DNA of 64,000 nt, taken from Cotesia glomerata. Its lineage: Eukaryota > Arthropoda > Insecta > Hymenoptera > Braconidae. A program made the position numbers and the translations under genes. Numbering within the stretch: the stretch's first letter is position 1; each line of letters starts with the position of its first letter. Shown here one piece after another: positions 1-12,064 of the stretch. The notes beneath the pieces are model-generated. The model made no database searches. It was not told the DNA's origin and saw nothing but the letters and a program-made list of their open reading frames with translations. The stretch covers positions 1,364,001 through 1,428,000 of the forward strand of contig NC_058159.1 in the NCBI RefSeq assembly GCF_020080835.1, given 5' to 3'.

Positions 1-1130
1 TAATAAAAAAATAATAAATTTTTGTCTTGACATTACTCTCGATAAAATAAAAATTCAGCGTTTATAAAGTATTATTTTAATAATTTAAATTTTTAAAAGC
101 TCAAAGATTAATTTAAATTTAAAATATTTTATTTTTCAGTATTAAACTACAAAAATACCTTGGATGTCTATGTAATTCATTACGAGCGTATTTACAAAAC
201 TATTTGTTGTTTTATAGAATTTTCTATAATTTATCCTGACTGTGTTTTTCGCGAAAATATTTAAACAGCCACTACTTTGCTATTGAGTTTTCACTTGCAG
301 AAAAGAAAACAACGAGAAGTTTTAAACACTCGCGATGTTCCAAGAGAAAATTTTTTAAAAAATAAATGAGACAGATAACCGAGATCTCTCAGTGAAGTAG
401 TAAGTTCAATGGCTGGAACGACGTCGACGTCAACTGATAAAACGGAGATAAAAAATAATCTTTCTAAAGTCCTCGTACAATTATATGTTCTTTACTTTAT
501 TTTTGTTTCCTCTAACAACTTTTCTGAACAAAATCTTGTTCCACGTCATCTGGCATTAATCTTCACTGAAAAAACTTTCTTTTTTCTTGCTAAAATATTT
601 TCCTCTTGTCAATTAAAACTTTGGTGATTGCTTTATTTTTACAGTCACCTTACTCATTACCATTAATATCAGTTTGTTATTTTTTTATTACGTCAAATAA
701 ACACAAAAAATACTAAATACATTTTTTTGTTGTCATTTTAATGAATAATGAAGGGAAATATATGATTTATATTTATTTATTCTCAGAACAGTATATACCA
801 TTTAAGAATAATAATATTTGTCTCTATACTCGACTCTTTAAGAGGTTGATTAGAAAATCGTTAACCAGTTATTGCTGACTATATGTTTAGTAACAAGACC
901 TCGGGCTTTATATTATGTTCCATCTTATATACTGAGGCTTATTTAATTCGAAAAAATTTTAATTACTGTTTGATGCTCAACTTAAATTGCTGCGAAAGTA
1001 ATTCTAACTAAAAATCATTATTGGACATTAAAGAGTTGTTAATAAATTTAATATTCATCCAAATTATTGTTTTCTATTGCAGAAATTGATTTAAAAAAAA
1101 AAAGAAACGAATGTTAAATAAGTTTTTTAA
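1..1130. other. AT-rich stretch, no gene seen
   Basis: Very AT-rich sequence with homopolymer runs. A short open frame near 409-627 has no recognisable domain. I see no terminal inverted repeat or tandem array in it. Confidence 0.5.
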
Positions 1131-2880
1131 GAAAGTAAAAATGATTTTTATTTTTTAACTTAATACTTTGAACTTAAATGCTCTTATATTGAGAAGATTC
1201 AGCGATCATGCGCCATCTGTGGGAAATTTTAAACACTAATTTTTGTCTAAAAATTATATATGGGCATATTTTACCATAGAACACATTTGAACGTATGAAT
1301 TAATAGAAAATATTAAGATAGATATCCTAATATGATCTGAGAGCGTCAATTTTCATATCATGACATCAAAATTGTCATACTGTATTGTATCTCCGAGCGA
1401 AACGTTGATATTCATTTGAAATAGTACACTGAAAAAAGAAATTAACCTGATTCAAGAATTTTTCCACTCAAATCTAGACGATGAAGCTCTTCAAAGTGAT
1501 TTCCTTCGTTCAAGAATATTTATTTTTATTGTGAGTTAATATTTTTCTTTATTCGGGTATATATAAAACGAGTATCAACATTTCACTCGGAGACAGAATA
1601 CTTTATTACGTTCAAACAAAATAAACTTTATTCCATGTATAATAGATATATCGTTTATTTAATTTTCTGATTGTCACTTCTAATTAAAGATTATTTAAAG
1701 TTTTAAAGTCTATTGATAATTCATTACTTTTAATAATACATTCAGGCAATCAAATTATCCTTGTCTAAATGACAAAATATTGAATATAAAGTATTTTACA
1801 TAATTGTTGAATTCTTCTATTTTCATTAATTGGAATAATAAAATTTTGTACACCATCAAAATTTAAATTTATCAATATTAATTAATAATGTTACAGTTTT
1901 AGTTATTCCAGTTCATAAAGCTGTACCGTCGAGGTTCTTAACCTCAAATTGTACAATTTTAGATCTTATAGCTAATATTAATGCCCCAGGCAAAAATAGA
2001 TTGTTTTTCCCAGGTTTACAATCGATACTGATTCCACATGACGTTGTATTGATTATTTATACATCAAATACGACAACATTATTTATAAGCTATCGGAAAC
2101 AATATTGCTAATATGTCGCTTTCTAACGTTGAATGTTATGCGCCAATTTAACAACGATATAAAAAGAACAATTATGATTTTTAAAGAGGACATTTGTGCT
2201 TGCAACATACTTATGCAGTTTAAATTTATTCCCTCATAAAAATTTATTCATGAACTCGGTAAGCGAGGTTAATTTTTTTTCACTTCAGAACTTTAAGTGA
2301 CTCACTTCGAAGTCAAAAGTTACGCCGAATTCACTTCCAGTTTTCATTGTAAACCGACTGCTTCTGAAATACACATAAGTTTATAAGAATGTATATGTGT
2401 TTCTACTCATATCACGTCCTGAATATCAAAAAGACTTATGCAAAGTCACTTTTTATTAAAGTGTACTGATTTATAAAAACGTATATGTAATTACAAACTT
2501 TTTCCATTTAATTTATTTCTATGCTTAAATATTATTTAGAGTCAGAAAAATCTGAAGAAATAAAATTTTATTGTCTTCATTTTTATAAAAATTATTTTTG
2601 TTGTCAAAATAACTCTTAATTAAATCAGAAATTACATTCATATATTTTAATTTTAATAAGCTACATTTAGAAGAATAACTAAAGTATACAACTAATTTCT
2701 ATTTTACATTTCATTTTATTTTATTTATAAATAAATATTGTCACATGTAATTTTTTGATAAAATTTAATGTTGAAAATCACCACCAGATGACGCATGGTC
2801 GCTAAATCTTCTTCTTACACGAGAGTTAAGTCTGTAGTATTAACTTTTAAAATAAAAATCATTTTTTGATTCTCTTTACA
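1131..2880. mobile_element. Inverted-repeat DNA element, about 1.75 kb
   Basis: The ends form an imperfect inverted repeat of about 115 bp: 1131-1245 matches the reverse complement of 2765-2880. Shared blocks include AAAATGATTTTTATTTT and an AGAAGATT..GCG..CAT..GCG block. The interior has no long open frame, so the element is non-autonomous or decayed. It contains a degenerate CACTGAAAAAA / TTCAAGAA segment (about 1430-1540) related to the MITE at 39560. Single copies of the same terminal block occur near 15735-15815 (reverse) and 39121-39200 (forward). No target duplication could be defined. Confidence 0.5.
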
Positions 2881-3954
2881 GACTAATGTGATATTCTTTT
2901 TGAGTTCAATCGATTATTAAACCAATTTTTTATTAATAAAAACTTAAAAATGATAACAAATAATTTTTTCATTACCAAATATAGCCCGACAAAGCCATAT
3001 ATGACTTGGTCAAAAATTTTATCATTTATTTTTCTTTGTACTCAACAATTTGTCCAAAATATAAATGTCTTAATTTTGAATTATATAAAAGTTTGTTTAA
3101 AAATAACTTCGGTTTAATGTCAACGATGTTTTGACCCCTTTTAGAGTAAATTTGTGATAAATACAACCTAAATTGACAAAAACTTCGACACATACTAATA
3201 ATAGATAGAACGAATTTGTAACTTTGCTGGTCTTCATCCAGAAATACTATTATATAGATCTATCCAGACAACTATTAATATAAAATGGTTCTTTGATAGT
3301 TTTTCATCGATCTGAAAACTGTTTTAGTTTTAATATATACATTTATATATACATATATATAGTTAAGAGTCAGTACTGTGATGCTTTTGACCCTCTTGAC
3401 CAAGAGCAGCTTTCAACGACCCATCACTTCTATTCGAATCGCTAGTCATTCGCGTGGAATATATTTTCAAAGCATCGTATAAGTGAGATAAAGAGTACGT
3501 AAAGTACCAGTGTAGAAAAATTCAACGAGCAAATGAACTGTAAAAATAGGAGACTATGCACAATCAGTCGATTCAAACTATTAGTGGAGTACTTTGTTGG
3601 AAAAAATAGCAAAAAAAAAAACTATGTTAACCTAATACTTGAACTTTTAGATAAAACTTTTTATTGAAAAAGAAATAGAACGATAGTTGAAATAATATTA
3701 AAAATAAGTTTTAACTGTGCTAATTTATTTTAACTTTACTTGATGACTATTTTATTATTTTAAGACAAAATATTTTTTGTAAAAATTTATACTTACATTT
3801 AAAAATAAAAAAATTTCCAAGTGGAGATTTTTTTTATTTCTATCCAAGAGTTATAATTATAATTATTTTTTATCAAGAGATGTAAATATTTTGAAACAAG
3901 AAAATTTTGAAGAAAAATATTTATTTGAAGTTATTTTTTTTTGTGCAATAATAA
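2881..3954. other. AT-rich spacer, no gene seen
   Basis: AT-rich sequence with a somewhat more mixed patch at about 3370-3560. No repeat copy shared with other parts of the window was found, and no convincing reading frame. Confidence 0.4.
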
Positions 3955-4372
3955 TAATTAAAAAGTTCTATATTTCAAAGCCATTATCCCCGATCCAAAT
4001 TGATGTTAGACTAATTTTAAATTTGACGTTAAATTTTTATTTATTAAATTTATTTTCACCACTTTTATTGTTGGTATGAGCACTCAATACCATCTTCGGT
4101 CACCGAAAAAATAATAACTCAGTGAAACTTTTTCGGTCACCGAAAAAGTTTCACTGAGTAAAAAATTAACTTCTTTGCTTAATCTTAATTGAAAAAATAC
4201 AAAATTTTTAATTATTAGATACATTCACCCGAAGATGGTATTGAGTGCTCATACCAACAATAAAAGAGGTGAAAATAAATTTAATAAATAAAAATTTAAT
4301 GTAAAATTTAAAATTAGTCTAACATCAATTTGGATTGGGGATAATGGCTTTGAAATATAGAACTCTTTAATT
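3955..4372. repeat. Long inverted repeat, about 145-bp arms, with nested hairpin
   Basis: Arms 3955-4099 and 4229-4372 are near-identical inverted copies (few mismatches), so the whole unit can fold into one long hairpin. The loop holds a second perfect palindrome with 21-bp arms (4117-4137 and 4139-4159) and a 1-nt spacer. The block CGGTCACCGAAAAA occurs twice, at the end of the outer arm and at the centre of the inner palindrome. Probably a foldback-type MITE. An open frame at 3891-4079 reads through the left arm and is not a gene. Confidence 0.7.
4117..4159. repeat. Perfect palindrome inside the foldback element
   Basis: Arms ACTCAGTGAAACTTTTTCGG(T) and its exact complement, separated by one base. 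It lies in the loop of the larger inverted repeat. Confidence 0.8.
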
Positions 4373-5712
4373 AGTAAAAACACCGATCTTTGGGAAAAAA
4401 AAAAAAAAAATAATAATAATTCTACTAATAAATTTGGTGAGTTAAAAAATATGAGCCTGGATTAAAGCGAATATGAAAATTCTAATTGTAGAGAAAAAAT
4501 CTAAATTAAAAGTAAAACATCATGAGTCGTACAATATTTTTAACAAGAGAAGCATAATAAATTTGAGTAAATAGTTGTATGAGAATTATTATTATTACAA
4601 ACGTGAAAGTCGACATAATTAAACTCGTGACGTAGAATCACGGGAATAGGATTAAAACTGTCAGATCGTTGTCCGGGACGTAATTATAACTAGACCTGAA
4701 AGTGAAATTAAGTTAATTTATCTTCTGGCAACCGCAATAATCAGCCGTAGTTAGTTTCGGACAAGCTCGTATTTCAGATATACAACTAAAGACTCTGTAC
4801 CTGTACGTGCGCTTATATGTACAGTATTTACTCTACTGACACACCCTGATATACATGTGTATATGTATATATTTATGTGTGTATACTACCTTAACTTATA
4901 CTATGATATATCGTGTACCAGTATTTCCAGCTTTTATGCCATCGACCTGTAGCCCACTAGAAAATGGGACACGTTAAAAAAGAAATGGTTTTCTGGTGAA
5001 AAAAATAAAGCCCAAAAATAAAAAAATGCTCTTTTTATTCTCTCCAGTTTATCTGCAGCGGCTAAGTATTTTAATTAAAATCCAAAATTCCATCTGTGCT
5101 CGAGTTACATTGATTTTCATTTCAAGCAATGATCCAAGTTATTGTTATGATTATTTAAAAACGAATTGTGTTGTTTGGGACAATATTTTTTTTTCTCTGT
5201 ACAAGTTACAAAGTCTCGGCACTGATTTCTTATAGAGTTATTTTGAACACAAGTTCAAGACTAAAAAAAAAAAAATTCAGGTCAATTGATCAAGTCTTCC
5301 CAGAAATATAGTGGCTATACACGTGATCTGTAACGACAGGTTAACAGACTACAGCAAAAATATTTATTAAAATAAAGTTTTGTGGTAATAGTCTGCACAA
5401 AAAAACTTATAAGAATTTTTAGGTAAAATTATTATTATTGAGATAATCATAATAATATTGTCGTATTTTATTATTAGTCAATTTTATTTCAGTGCAGATT
5501 ATCACTTTAATCCATCTTCATTAATTAAAGTGAATATGTCAATAAACAACACTTATAAAAATACACAAATCATTAAAATAAAGAGCTATTGATACCGACA
5601 ATAAAATTTTACCACAAGCTATAAATAATCCGAGAAAAACTATTGAAACGATTATTTTCAAACACGTCAAATTGCAATTGTAGCTACTATCAAAGCAGCG
5701 GATAGAAATATG
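4373..5712. other. Single-copy region, no gene supported
   Basis: Mixed AT-rich DNA with a richer patch at about 4620-4990. No frame shows a domain. Frames such as 4996-5235 and 5539-5748 (the latter reading through the poly-A tract as poly-Phe) are not credible. Confidence 0.4.
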
Positions 5713-5738
5713 AAAAAAAAAAAAAAAAAAAAAAAAAA
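5713..5738 (+). repeat. Poly-A tract, 26 nt
   Basis: Uninterrupted run of A. It is not preceded by a recognisable retroelement body. Confidence 0.9.
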
Positions 5739-5839
5739 CAAAAAACAAAACGAATATTTGACAAGTATTGATTCACAAATAAAACACATTTTAATTTACT
5801 GATGCTAAAAAAAAAAAAGTTATTGCTGCACAAACACCC

Positions 5840-6600
5840 GGGGAAAAACATATTACAATAATTATTCCGACCCTTTGCTGTATACGCTATCTTGTACTCT
5901 ATGTGTACATGCTATTGCTGTGTATTTTGTTTGGATCAATGAGTAGTGAGTAAAAAGTTTTTAGTGTAGTGCTTCTGAATTACAACTGCTGCAGAAAAAT
6001 AATAACAACGACAGCGAAAAGAAATAAAAAAACAAATGAGAGATGTGAAGAAAAGGGTGGATCTCATTATTGTCAACAGGGCGTCGTACGTGAATATCCA
6101 GACTATGGTCCATTTAATTTCTACTCTTCTACAAACATTCTCTCACCCTCAGAAGAGTAAGTGAGTTCTCTTTCTCTCAAACTCCGTGTCGCTCTTTCTG
6201 GCCTTCTTCCGCTTGTACTGTACAGTCTGTTCCTGTATAATGTTATACTATACAGTAGTCTAGTAGTAGTCCGCGGGTGCGGAGAAACCTCTCAAGAGGA
6301 TGAATGAATGGGCGGAGAAGTGCAGATGGAAAACATAATATAACATTCCCATGAATGCAGCTTTCACAGATTGGACGTAAATAACAAACATTTAAACAAC
6401 AATAACATAAATTTCTTTCTTGTCGCGGATTAAGATTAGATATTCTTATAAAATATTACTACTGAGTAATATCTCTCTTTAGTGCTTACAGTTGTAGGTA
6501 TTTAGCAGGGTTATTATTATTCTCGTAAGAAAATTTTTTTATATGGTTGTATATGTTTATATATTTGTAGTAGGTCGGCTTCGATATGTTTGATGGCGTA
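5840..6600. other. GC-richer single-copy island, possible exon at 6036-6156
   Basis: This stretch is visibly less AT-rich than its surroundings and shares no repeat with the rest of the window. An ATG at 6036 opens a frame that reaches a strong splice-donor-like AGA|GTAAGTGAG at 6157, with a stop just beyond. That would suit a short 5' exon of about 40 codons or a UTR exon. There is no domain and no acceptor to pair it with, so it is only a possibility. Confidence 0.15.
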
Positions 6601-6618
6601 AAGTATTATATAATAATA

Positions 6619-8200
6619 CTAGTAACCTTGCAGTCACTATGTGACTGCCGGGACTTGTGAACTATAAATAAATAAAATTTTGCTTTATTAAATAATGACT
6701 TTTGTTAAATTGCACTGTACTTTTTTAAAGATATAAGCTCATCCCGATGTTACACTCATCAAAAGCTTTCATTTGAGTACCCACTTGCATTTTTAATATA
6801 TTTTTCATATATACATATATATAATATATATATAAATGTATGAAAAATTGATGTGGGTACTCAAATGAAAGGTCTTGATGTGTGTAACATCGGGATGAGC
6901 TTATATCTTTAAAAATATCAATAATTCATAAGATACAAAGTCGTTTCTTAATTATGTCAAATTGCATTGTACTTTCTTAAATAATGACATTTTTAAAGAT
7001 ATGTTATGTCCAAGGGCGTTTAAGCGGTAGCGTAAACGGTGGAGGTTTGGACTAACGATTTAAAGAATACGCAACGGAGGTTTTAATTCCGTTGTTTAAT
7101 TATTTATGTGGGACGTTTTCGACGGACGAATTTACCACCCCTTCGTTTGAGACTGATTACGGATTTTATTAAGAATAGATGTACTTACTCTTTGCAGGAT
7201 TTTTAGTTATTACCGGATCCGTGATTCCGGGGCTGCTGTTAGCGCCTTTTCCTGGATTGGGGCCTTCTGATTGGTCCTTGTAGCGGATGGATTAGGATGG
7301 AATTGGGCTGCTTATTTTACGGGCTTCTTATTTTGTGAAATGAACTGATTTAAAACTGATTTCACTTTTATTTAGATTTATTTTTGTAAACGCCAAAACT
7401 TACACTTTCACAAATTCGGTTTTAACGTAATTTAATTTAATGAATTTTAATAATTTGATTGAGCTAACGTCCTCCAGTCCCCCGTAGGGTAAAGTGCGCA
7501 AAACTAGCTTTTAGGAAATTTTGAATAAACTTACTGGCCGAATTCTCGCCTGAGTGCAGGGCAAATTAGAACTTTGAGAATACGACTCTCTAAGATACTT
7601 AAAATTAATACGTGGCCTGCCGGTTAAACCGCGTCCAAACTTCCTTTAAGTGCGGTGCAAATTAAAGCAAAGGACTCTACAAGGCACGGGCCCGTCAGTT
7701 AAACGCGGAAGTCAAATTAACTAACAAAGACCTGGAGCGGTCTCCGTTTCTCGTTTTTAAATGCTCGCGGTGCTGAGTTTGCAGAAGTCCCCGCTAGTCA
7801 ACCAGGAGTCACGTAGCTTATATTTTATTGTGGCTTTCGCGCATGGAGAAGTCTTCCATCTGCGTGGGTAATTTAAATTAAAAATAAAAATTTGCCGGTG
7901 GACTTAACAGATATAAGCTCAACCCGATGTTACACTCATCAAAAGCATTCATTTGAGTACTCACTTGCATTTTTGATATATTTTTCGTATATACATATAT
8001 ATAACATTTATAAATATATGAAAAATTGATGTGGGTACTCAAATGAAAGGTCTCAATGAGAGTAACATCGAGATGAGCTTATATCTTTAAAAATGTCAAT
8101 AGTTCACGAGATACAAGGTAATTTCTTAATTATGTATATAGAGATAGAGCATTTTAGAATACAGCCTAAATACTTATCATCATAAATTAACTATTCTCTT
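6619..8200 (-). mobile_element. Helitron-like non-autonomous element, copy 1 (two palindromic cores, split by an LTR)
   Basis: Read on the minus strand, the element ends in a perfect hairpin GCAGTCAC-loop-GTGACTGC (6630-6648), seven bases, then CTAG (6619-6622), and the next base is T. This is the canonical Helitron 3' terminus and A/T insertion context. The interior carries two large palindromes, 6727-6914 and 7910-8093, whose arms begin AAGATATAAGCTCATCCCGA. A solo LTR interrupts the second palindrome. The far (5') end is only approximate. There is no Rep/helicase reading frame, so mobilisation would need help from elsewhere. Confidence 0.7.
7002..7909. mobile_element. Solo LTR, Gypsy-like, 908 bp
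   Basis: Inserted precisely into the Helitron-like copy. It begins TGTTATGTCC and ends GGACTTAACA, so the ends are TG..CA with 10-bp near-perfect inverted termini. It is flanked by a 4-bp duplication GATA (6998-7001 and 7910-7913). Removing it restores the uninterrupted AAAGATATAAGCTC of sister copies. It is clearly more GC-rich than the host DNA and has no internal gag/pol region, as expected after LTR-LTR recombination. A 4-bp duplication and these ends fit Ty3/Gypsy elements. The superfamily is inferred, as no coding sequence remains. Confidence 0.8.
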
Positions 8201-8906
8201 AATAATATAGATTTTATGCTGGATATAAAAATATGTGACTTGTATAAATATTTCGATATTAATAACATCATTTTTATTTTTTATTTTTGCTTGAAAAATA
8301 ATTTTTATGCAATTTATAGAGGAAACTGTCAGGTTGTTGGTTTATTCGTAGCTTCAACTAGTTCAGATTGAAGCTCCTATTTAAATACTCAAGTTTGTTG
8401 AATTTATTTCAAAAACTTAAACTTGTTCCAATGATAAAATGGTCGAGATTCGATGATAAAATTGGAATGCTCGCGATTTAAAAGTCTATAATATTTACTC
8501 CAAATGCTCTTGATATTCAAGACGAATAGTTGTGTTTACTTTACTGTTATGTATTGATCGTTCAATACAAATGAAATAACGTCACAGAAAAAAATCTTGG
8601 GAAGTGTGCAATAAATATTGAACTGTGCTTTTTATTTGTTCGATTTTTATGTTCTATTCCAATTTAGGGGAAGTTGATATGAGTGAAGATTCATTTTCAA
8701 AAGTAGGTCATCGCGAAGTATGAAGTGACGAAATTGCAGAGAACGATAATTACTTTTTTTTTTTTTTTTTAAAGATAAATTGTGAAAATTTTTCCCTCAA
8801 AAATTGAAAATTTTATTCTATCGAGGAACTTAAATGCCATTGGTTTTTAAATTAATTAATTACCAATTCACTTTTACTCAATAAAACATGGAAATTTAGG
8901 TTCACA
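8201..8906. other. AT-rich spacer, no gene seen
   Basis: Contains a poly-T tract near 8755-8770. No repeated element or credible frame was recognised. Confidence 0.4.
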
Positions 8907-9709
8907 TACTTATAGAAAGATTTAGAACGGAGTACTAAACTAATTTAGTAACAAAATTTTTATTCATTTATTTGGGAGAAACAAATATTTTGTACTCATC
9001 AATATTATTTGTTACAGTTTAATAAATAATTTCTTTATATGAACAAAGTCTAATTACATGGAAATGAATATTTATTTCCACCAAATAATATTTAGTAACA
9101 GGTACTAAATATTTCTTTGGTAAGTATTATCGGCAGATGGCAATGCTTTAATTTCAATGTTTATGTGATACATAACCTATTCGCTGACTTAGATTATTTA
9201 ATTCAGCTCGATTTTGGGAGATTTATCAAACTTTTGAAAACACACATACTCCCAATAAATGGCTTCTATTTTTGTCTTTTCTCAGTGGAGATTAGTTTAC
9301 ATTTTTCAATTAGTCTGTTATTGATATGTTAAAAACTTGTTTAATTTTAAATTTTATAAATGTCTCAAACAAAAAAATATAATTTAATGAGATTCTTTTC
9401 TTTATAATACCTTATATTTTTACTTAAAATTATTTATTTTAATTTTTTTGATTTATTTTAAGTTAAAAAGTTAGGTTACACGCTAAAATTAGTTAAAAAA
9501 TTAATTTCTTTGTTACCAATAAACGATTTATTGAGTACCAATAAATCATTTGTTGTATACTACTAAATATTTATCTGGTGGAACTAAATAGGCTTTAATG
9601 AATGATTTAGTACCTATTACTAAATATTTGGTAATGAAAGCTTTTTTACTAAATCATTTAGTTTCTGTTACTCAATCTTATTAAATAGAACTAAATCCTT
9701 CTATCAGTG
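8907..9709. mobile_element. CACTGATAG-type DNA element, copy 1 (803 bp)
   Basis: Colinear and nearly identical with the element at 19545-20591 once the latter's nested insertion is removed (803 versus 804 bp). The right end is TTCTATCAGTG. The left end is mutated (TACTTATAG in place of CACTGATAG). Short inverted ends joined by many internal ACTAAAT/ATTTAGT inverted blocks suggest a MITE. The frame at 9117-9332 lies wholly inside it and is not a gene. Confidence 0.7.
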
Positions 9710-10607
9710 CAGTTTTAGAATAAATAAAAAATTAAGAATTTATGGTAATTTTTTTCTTATTTCTTTATGTGGCTGTTTATGGCTACATAAAAAAATTTAT
9801 TTACAAGTATCTATAATTTTTAAATAAAAAAAATAAATTCGGCAGCTGTTTCACTTAAATAAAACAAAAAATTCCATTTTATTCAATAAAACAACAGCGT
9901 AATTCAATAATTTTTCAGTTTATCGATGTTCACAGGTGATAAAAACGTGATTTGAAATTCAGAATTGCGGCCGTATCCCATTCTCGCGAAATGACCATTT
10001 AATGACGGGAGATTTAGCAGAACAGGCATTATACTCGGACGTATAACTCATTGAATTTGTGGCTTTTTCATGTGAATAGAGGTATCTTCCCAGCGAGATT
10101 TAACGTATGTGCGATAAATTTTGTGAGGTGTTGTGAACGTGCGTGTTTACGAGTCTCGACCACCATTGTGCCAGTAACAGTTACGTACAGTAGCTAACTG
10201 CCTAAGCAAGAAGACATTCATCAGTCCGGTGTCACGATAATTTACTTTTTTTCCCCCAGCTTTTATATGGCCATACTTGCTGAAACTATCTCCACGTGCT
10301 GGTGTAAGTTACACATGTGTATAAGCAACGTGAGCCACATAAAAATGGTAACATCAATGGGATTTTCGTAAAAAATAGCACGACCAAAAAAACACCCGAA
10401 GAAACTAGGGTATCGGGTAAAGGATAAAACGCCTCGGCAATAAATTTCTCGGAAGTCCATTTGTCAGTAAAACAAATAAATTTATGTTCTTTATTGGGTG
10501 CCTTTTTTATAGCTATAAACCATGTTTTTATTTATTTTAGTACGTAAACCTATTTTTTTTTATGAAGTAAAATCATTTTTTTGGAAACATAATTCCAATT
10601 ATGTTAA
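9710..10607. other. Single-copy region, no gene supported
   Basis: AT-rich to about 9940, then more mixed to about 10480. No domain-bearing frame; 10263-10460 on the minus strand has no recognisable similarity. Confidence 0.4.
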
Positions 10608-10952
10608 CTAGCAACCTTGCAGTTACTATGTGACTTGTGAAATATAAATAAATAAAATTTTGCTTTATTGAATAATGACTTTTGTTAAATTGCTCTGTAT
10701 TTTTTTAACTATTGACGTTTTTAAAGTTATAAGCTCATTCCGATCTTACACTCCTCAAGAGCTTTCATTTAAGTACCCACATGCTTTTTTGATATATTTT
10801 TCATATATTCATATATATAATATATATATAAATATATAAAAAATTGATGTAGGTACTCAAATAAAAGGTCTCGATGAGTGTAACATCGGGATGAGCTTAT
10901 ATCTTCAAAAATGTCAATAGTTCACGAGATACAGGCTCATTTCTTAATTATG
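10608..10952 (-). mobile_element. Helitron-like element, copy 2 (one palindromic core)
   Basis: CTAG at 10608-10611 with T as the next base on the minus strand. The terminal hairpin is decayed (GCAGTTAC..). One palindromic core lies at about 10726-10905. Similarity to sister copies stops after TATGCATCT, so the 5' part is missing. Confidence 0.65.
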
Positions 10953-11085
10953 CATCTAATTGTAAGACCAACACTTTAAATTAAAGTTTAAAAAAATTTC
11001 TCTCATTCATGTTTGATGAAAAAATTTAAAGGGGCTAATTTTTTCCCTTATTTCCTCGACAATTTATTTAACAGACAATTTTCTC

Positions 11086-11113
11086 AAAAAAAAAAAAAAA
11101 AAAAAAAAAAAAA
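11086..11113 (+). repeat. Poly-A tract, 28 nt
   Basis: Uninterrupted run of A, followed by a few interrupted A-rich bases. Confidence 0.9.
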
Positions 11114-11432
11114 CAAAAAAAGAACAACTCGAATGAAATAGGTGTCAATAATTAAATTTTCACCTTACCGACAATAAATCGGGAAGTCAGAAACTTGAAG
11201 CGGTTATATTTACGGAAGAATGCGGGCTGGGAACTTGAATTTGGTTGTCTGTTGGTGTTGGCGTGGGCTAGATTTAAAGCAGCTTGTGCAAGGCCAGTTC
11301 TGGGATTATTTTTGGTTTCTCTCTTTTGGTTACGGTGAATTCCAAGCACGTACAAATTCGTGCTTCCCAACGTTTCTTATCGGCATCCCGAGCCACCCTC
11401 GTACCGCTTTTTTTTTTTCATTCTTTCTAGTT

Positions 11433-11437
<5 letters not shown>

Positions 11438-11464
<27 letters not shown>
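11438..11464. repeat. (TA)n microsatellite
   Basis: Dinucleotide tract preceded by CACACATA. Confidence 0.85.
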
Positions 11465-11470
<6 letters not shown>

Positions 11471-12064
11471 CCTTACCTATCCCTATCCCTATTATTTTCT
11501 CTTTCTGCACTCGACTTGGTCTCAATCTAGCAACGTCTATTGAAGACTATACAGAGTTTAGAGTTTAGAGCTGGGTAAAAACTCAATATCTCCTATCACT
11601 TCTACTATTCTTATACGCAACTTATGGCCCTTTTAAACTTCTTTTGTATGCAATCGGTGCCCCAAGCGATATCAAAACGTGCTGTGATTTTTCAACAACT
11701 TTCGTTGGTGAGAAAACCAAAAGACTGAAAATTCATTTTCATTCATAAAATCCCCGTATTTACATTTAATGGAATTATACTTTATTATCACTTTTTTGAG
11801 CTGGTTCCTAAGGATGTTCTTTAATATTATATTACATATATTATATGAATTTTTCAACAGCTGTGCAACGCTGGTTTTTCCTTAAATAACCAAATTTCAC
11901 TAGGAAAAATAAAAAAAATTAAATGACTCTGAATTTAAAGTAGTTTGTTAATATTAAGAATCTTCTACTTGCAAAAGATTTAGGTTCGATTCTCTGTTTA
12001 GGTTTCTTTAAATTGTTTTAGTAAAATTGCAAAATTTAAATTAAATATTCGACATAAAATTCTT

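Larger units (their letters stand above)
10953..12064. other. Single-copy region with simple repeats
   Basis: Holds a 28-nt poly-A (11086-11113), a TA dinucleotide tract (about 11440-11464) and mixed single-copy DNA. The 107-codon frame 11220-11543 runs through the TA tract (Tyr-Ile repeats) and is not a gene. Confidence 0.5.

Noticed and set aside
5969..6160. Frame of 63 codons
   Set aside because: It has no ATG at its start. The ATG-started frame in another phase at 6036 is the more plausible reading of this DNA, and it too is unproven.
11220..11543. 107-codon frame
   Set aside because: Runs through a TA dinucleotide tract, lacks any recognisable domain, and is opposed by another frame over part of its length.
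11970..12000. B-box-like GGTTCGATTC suggesting a tRNA or SINE
   Set aside because: No matching A box or foldable acceptor stem upstream. A single 10-base match is expected by chance.
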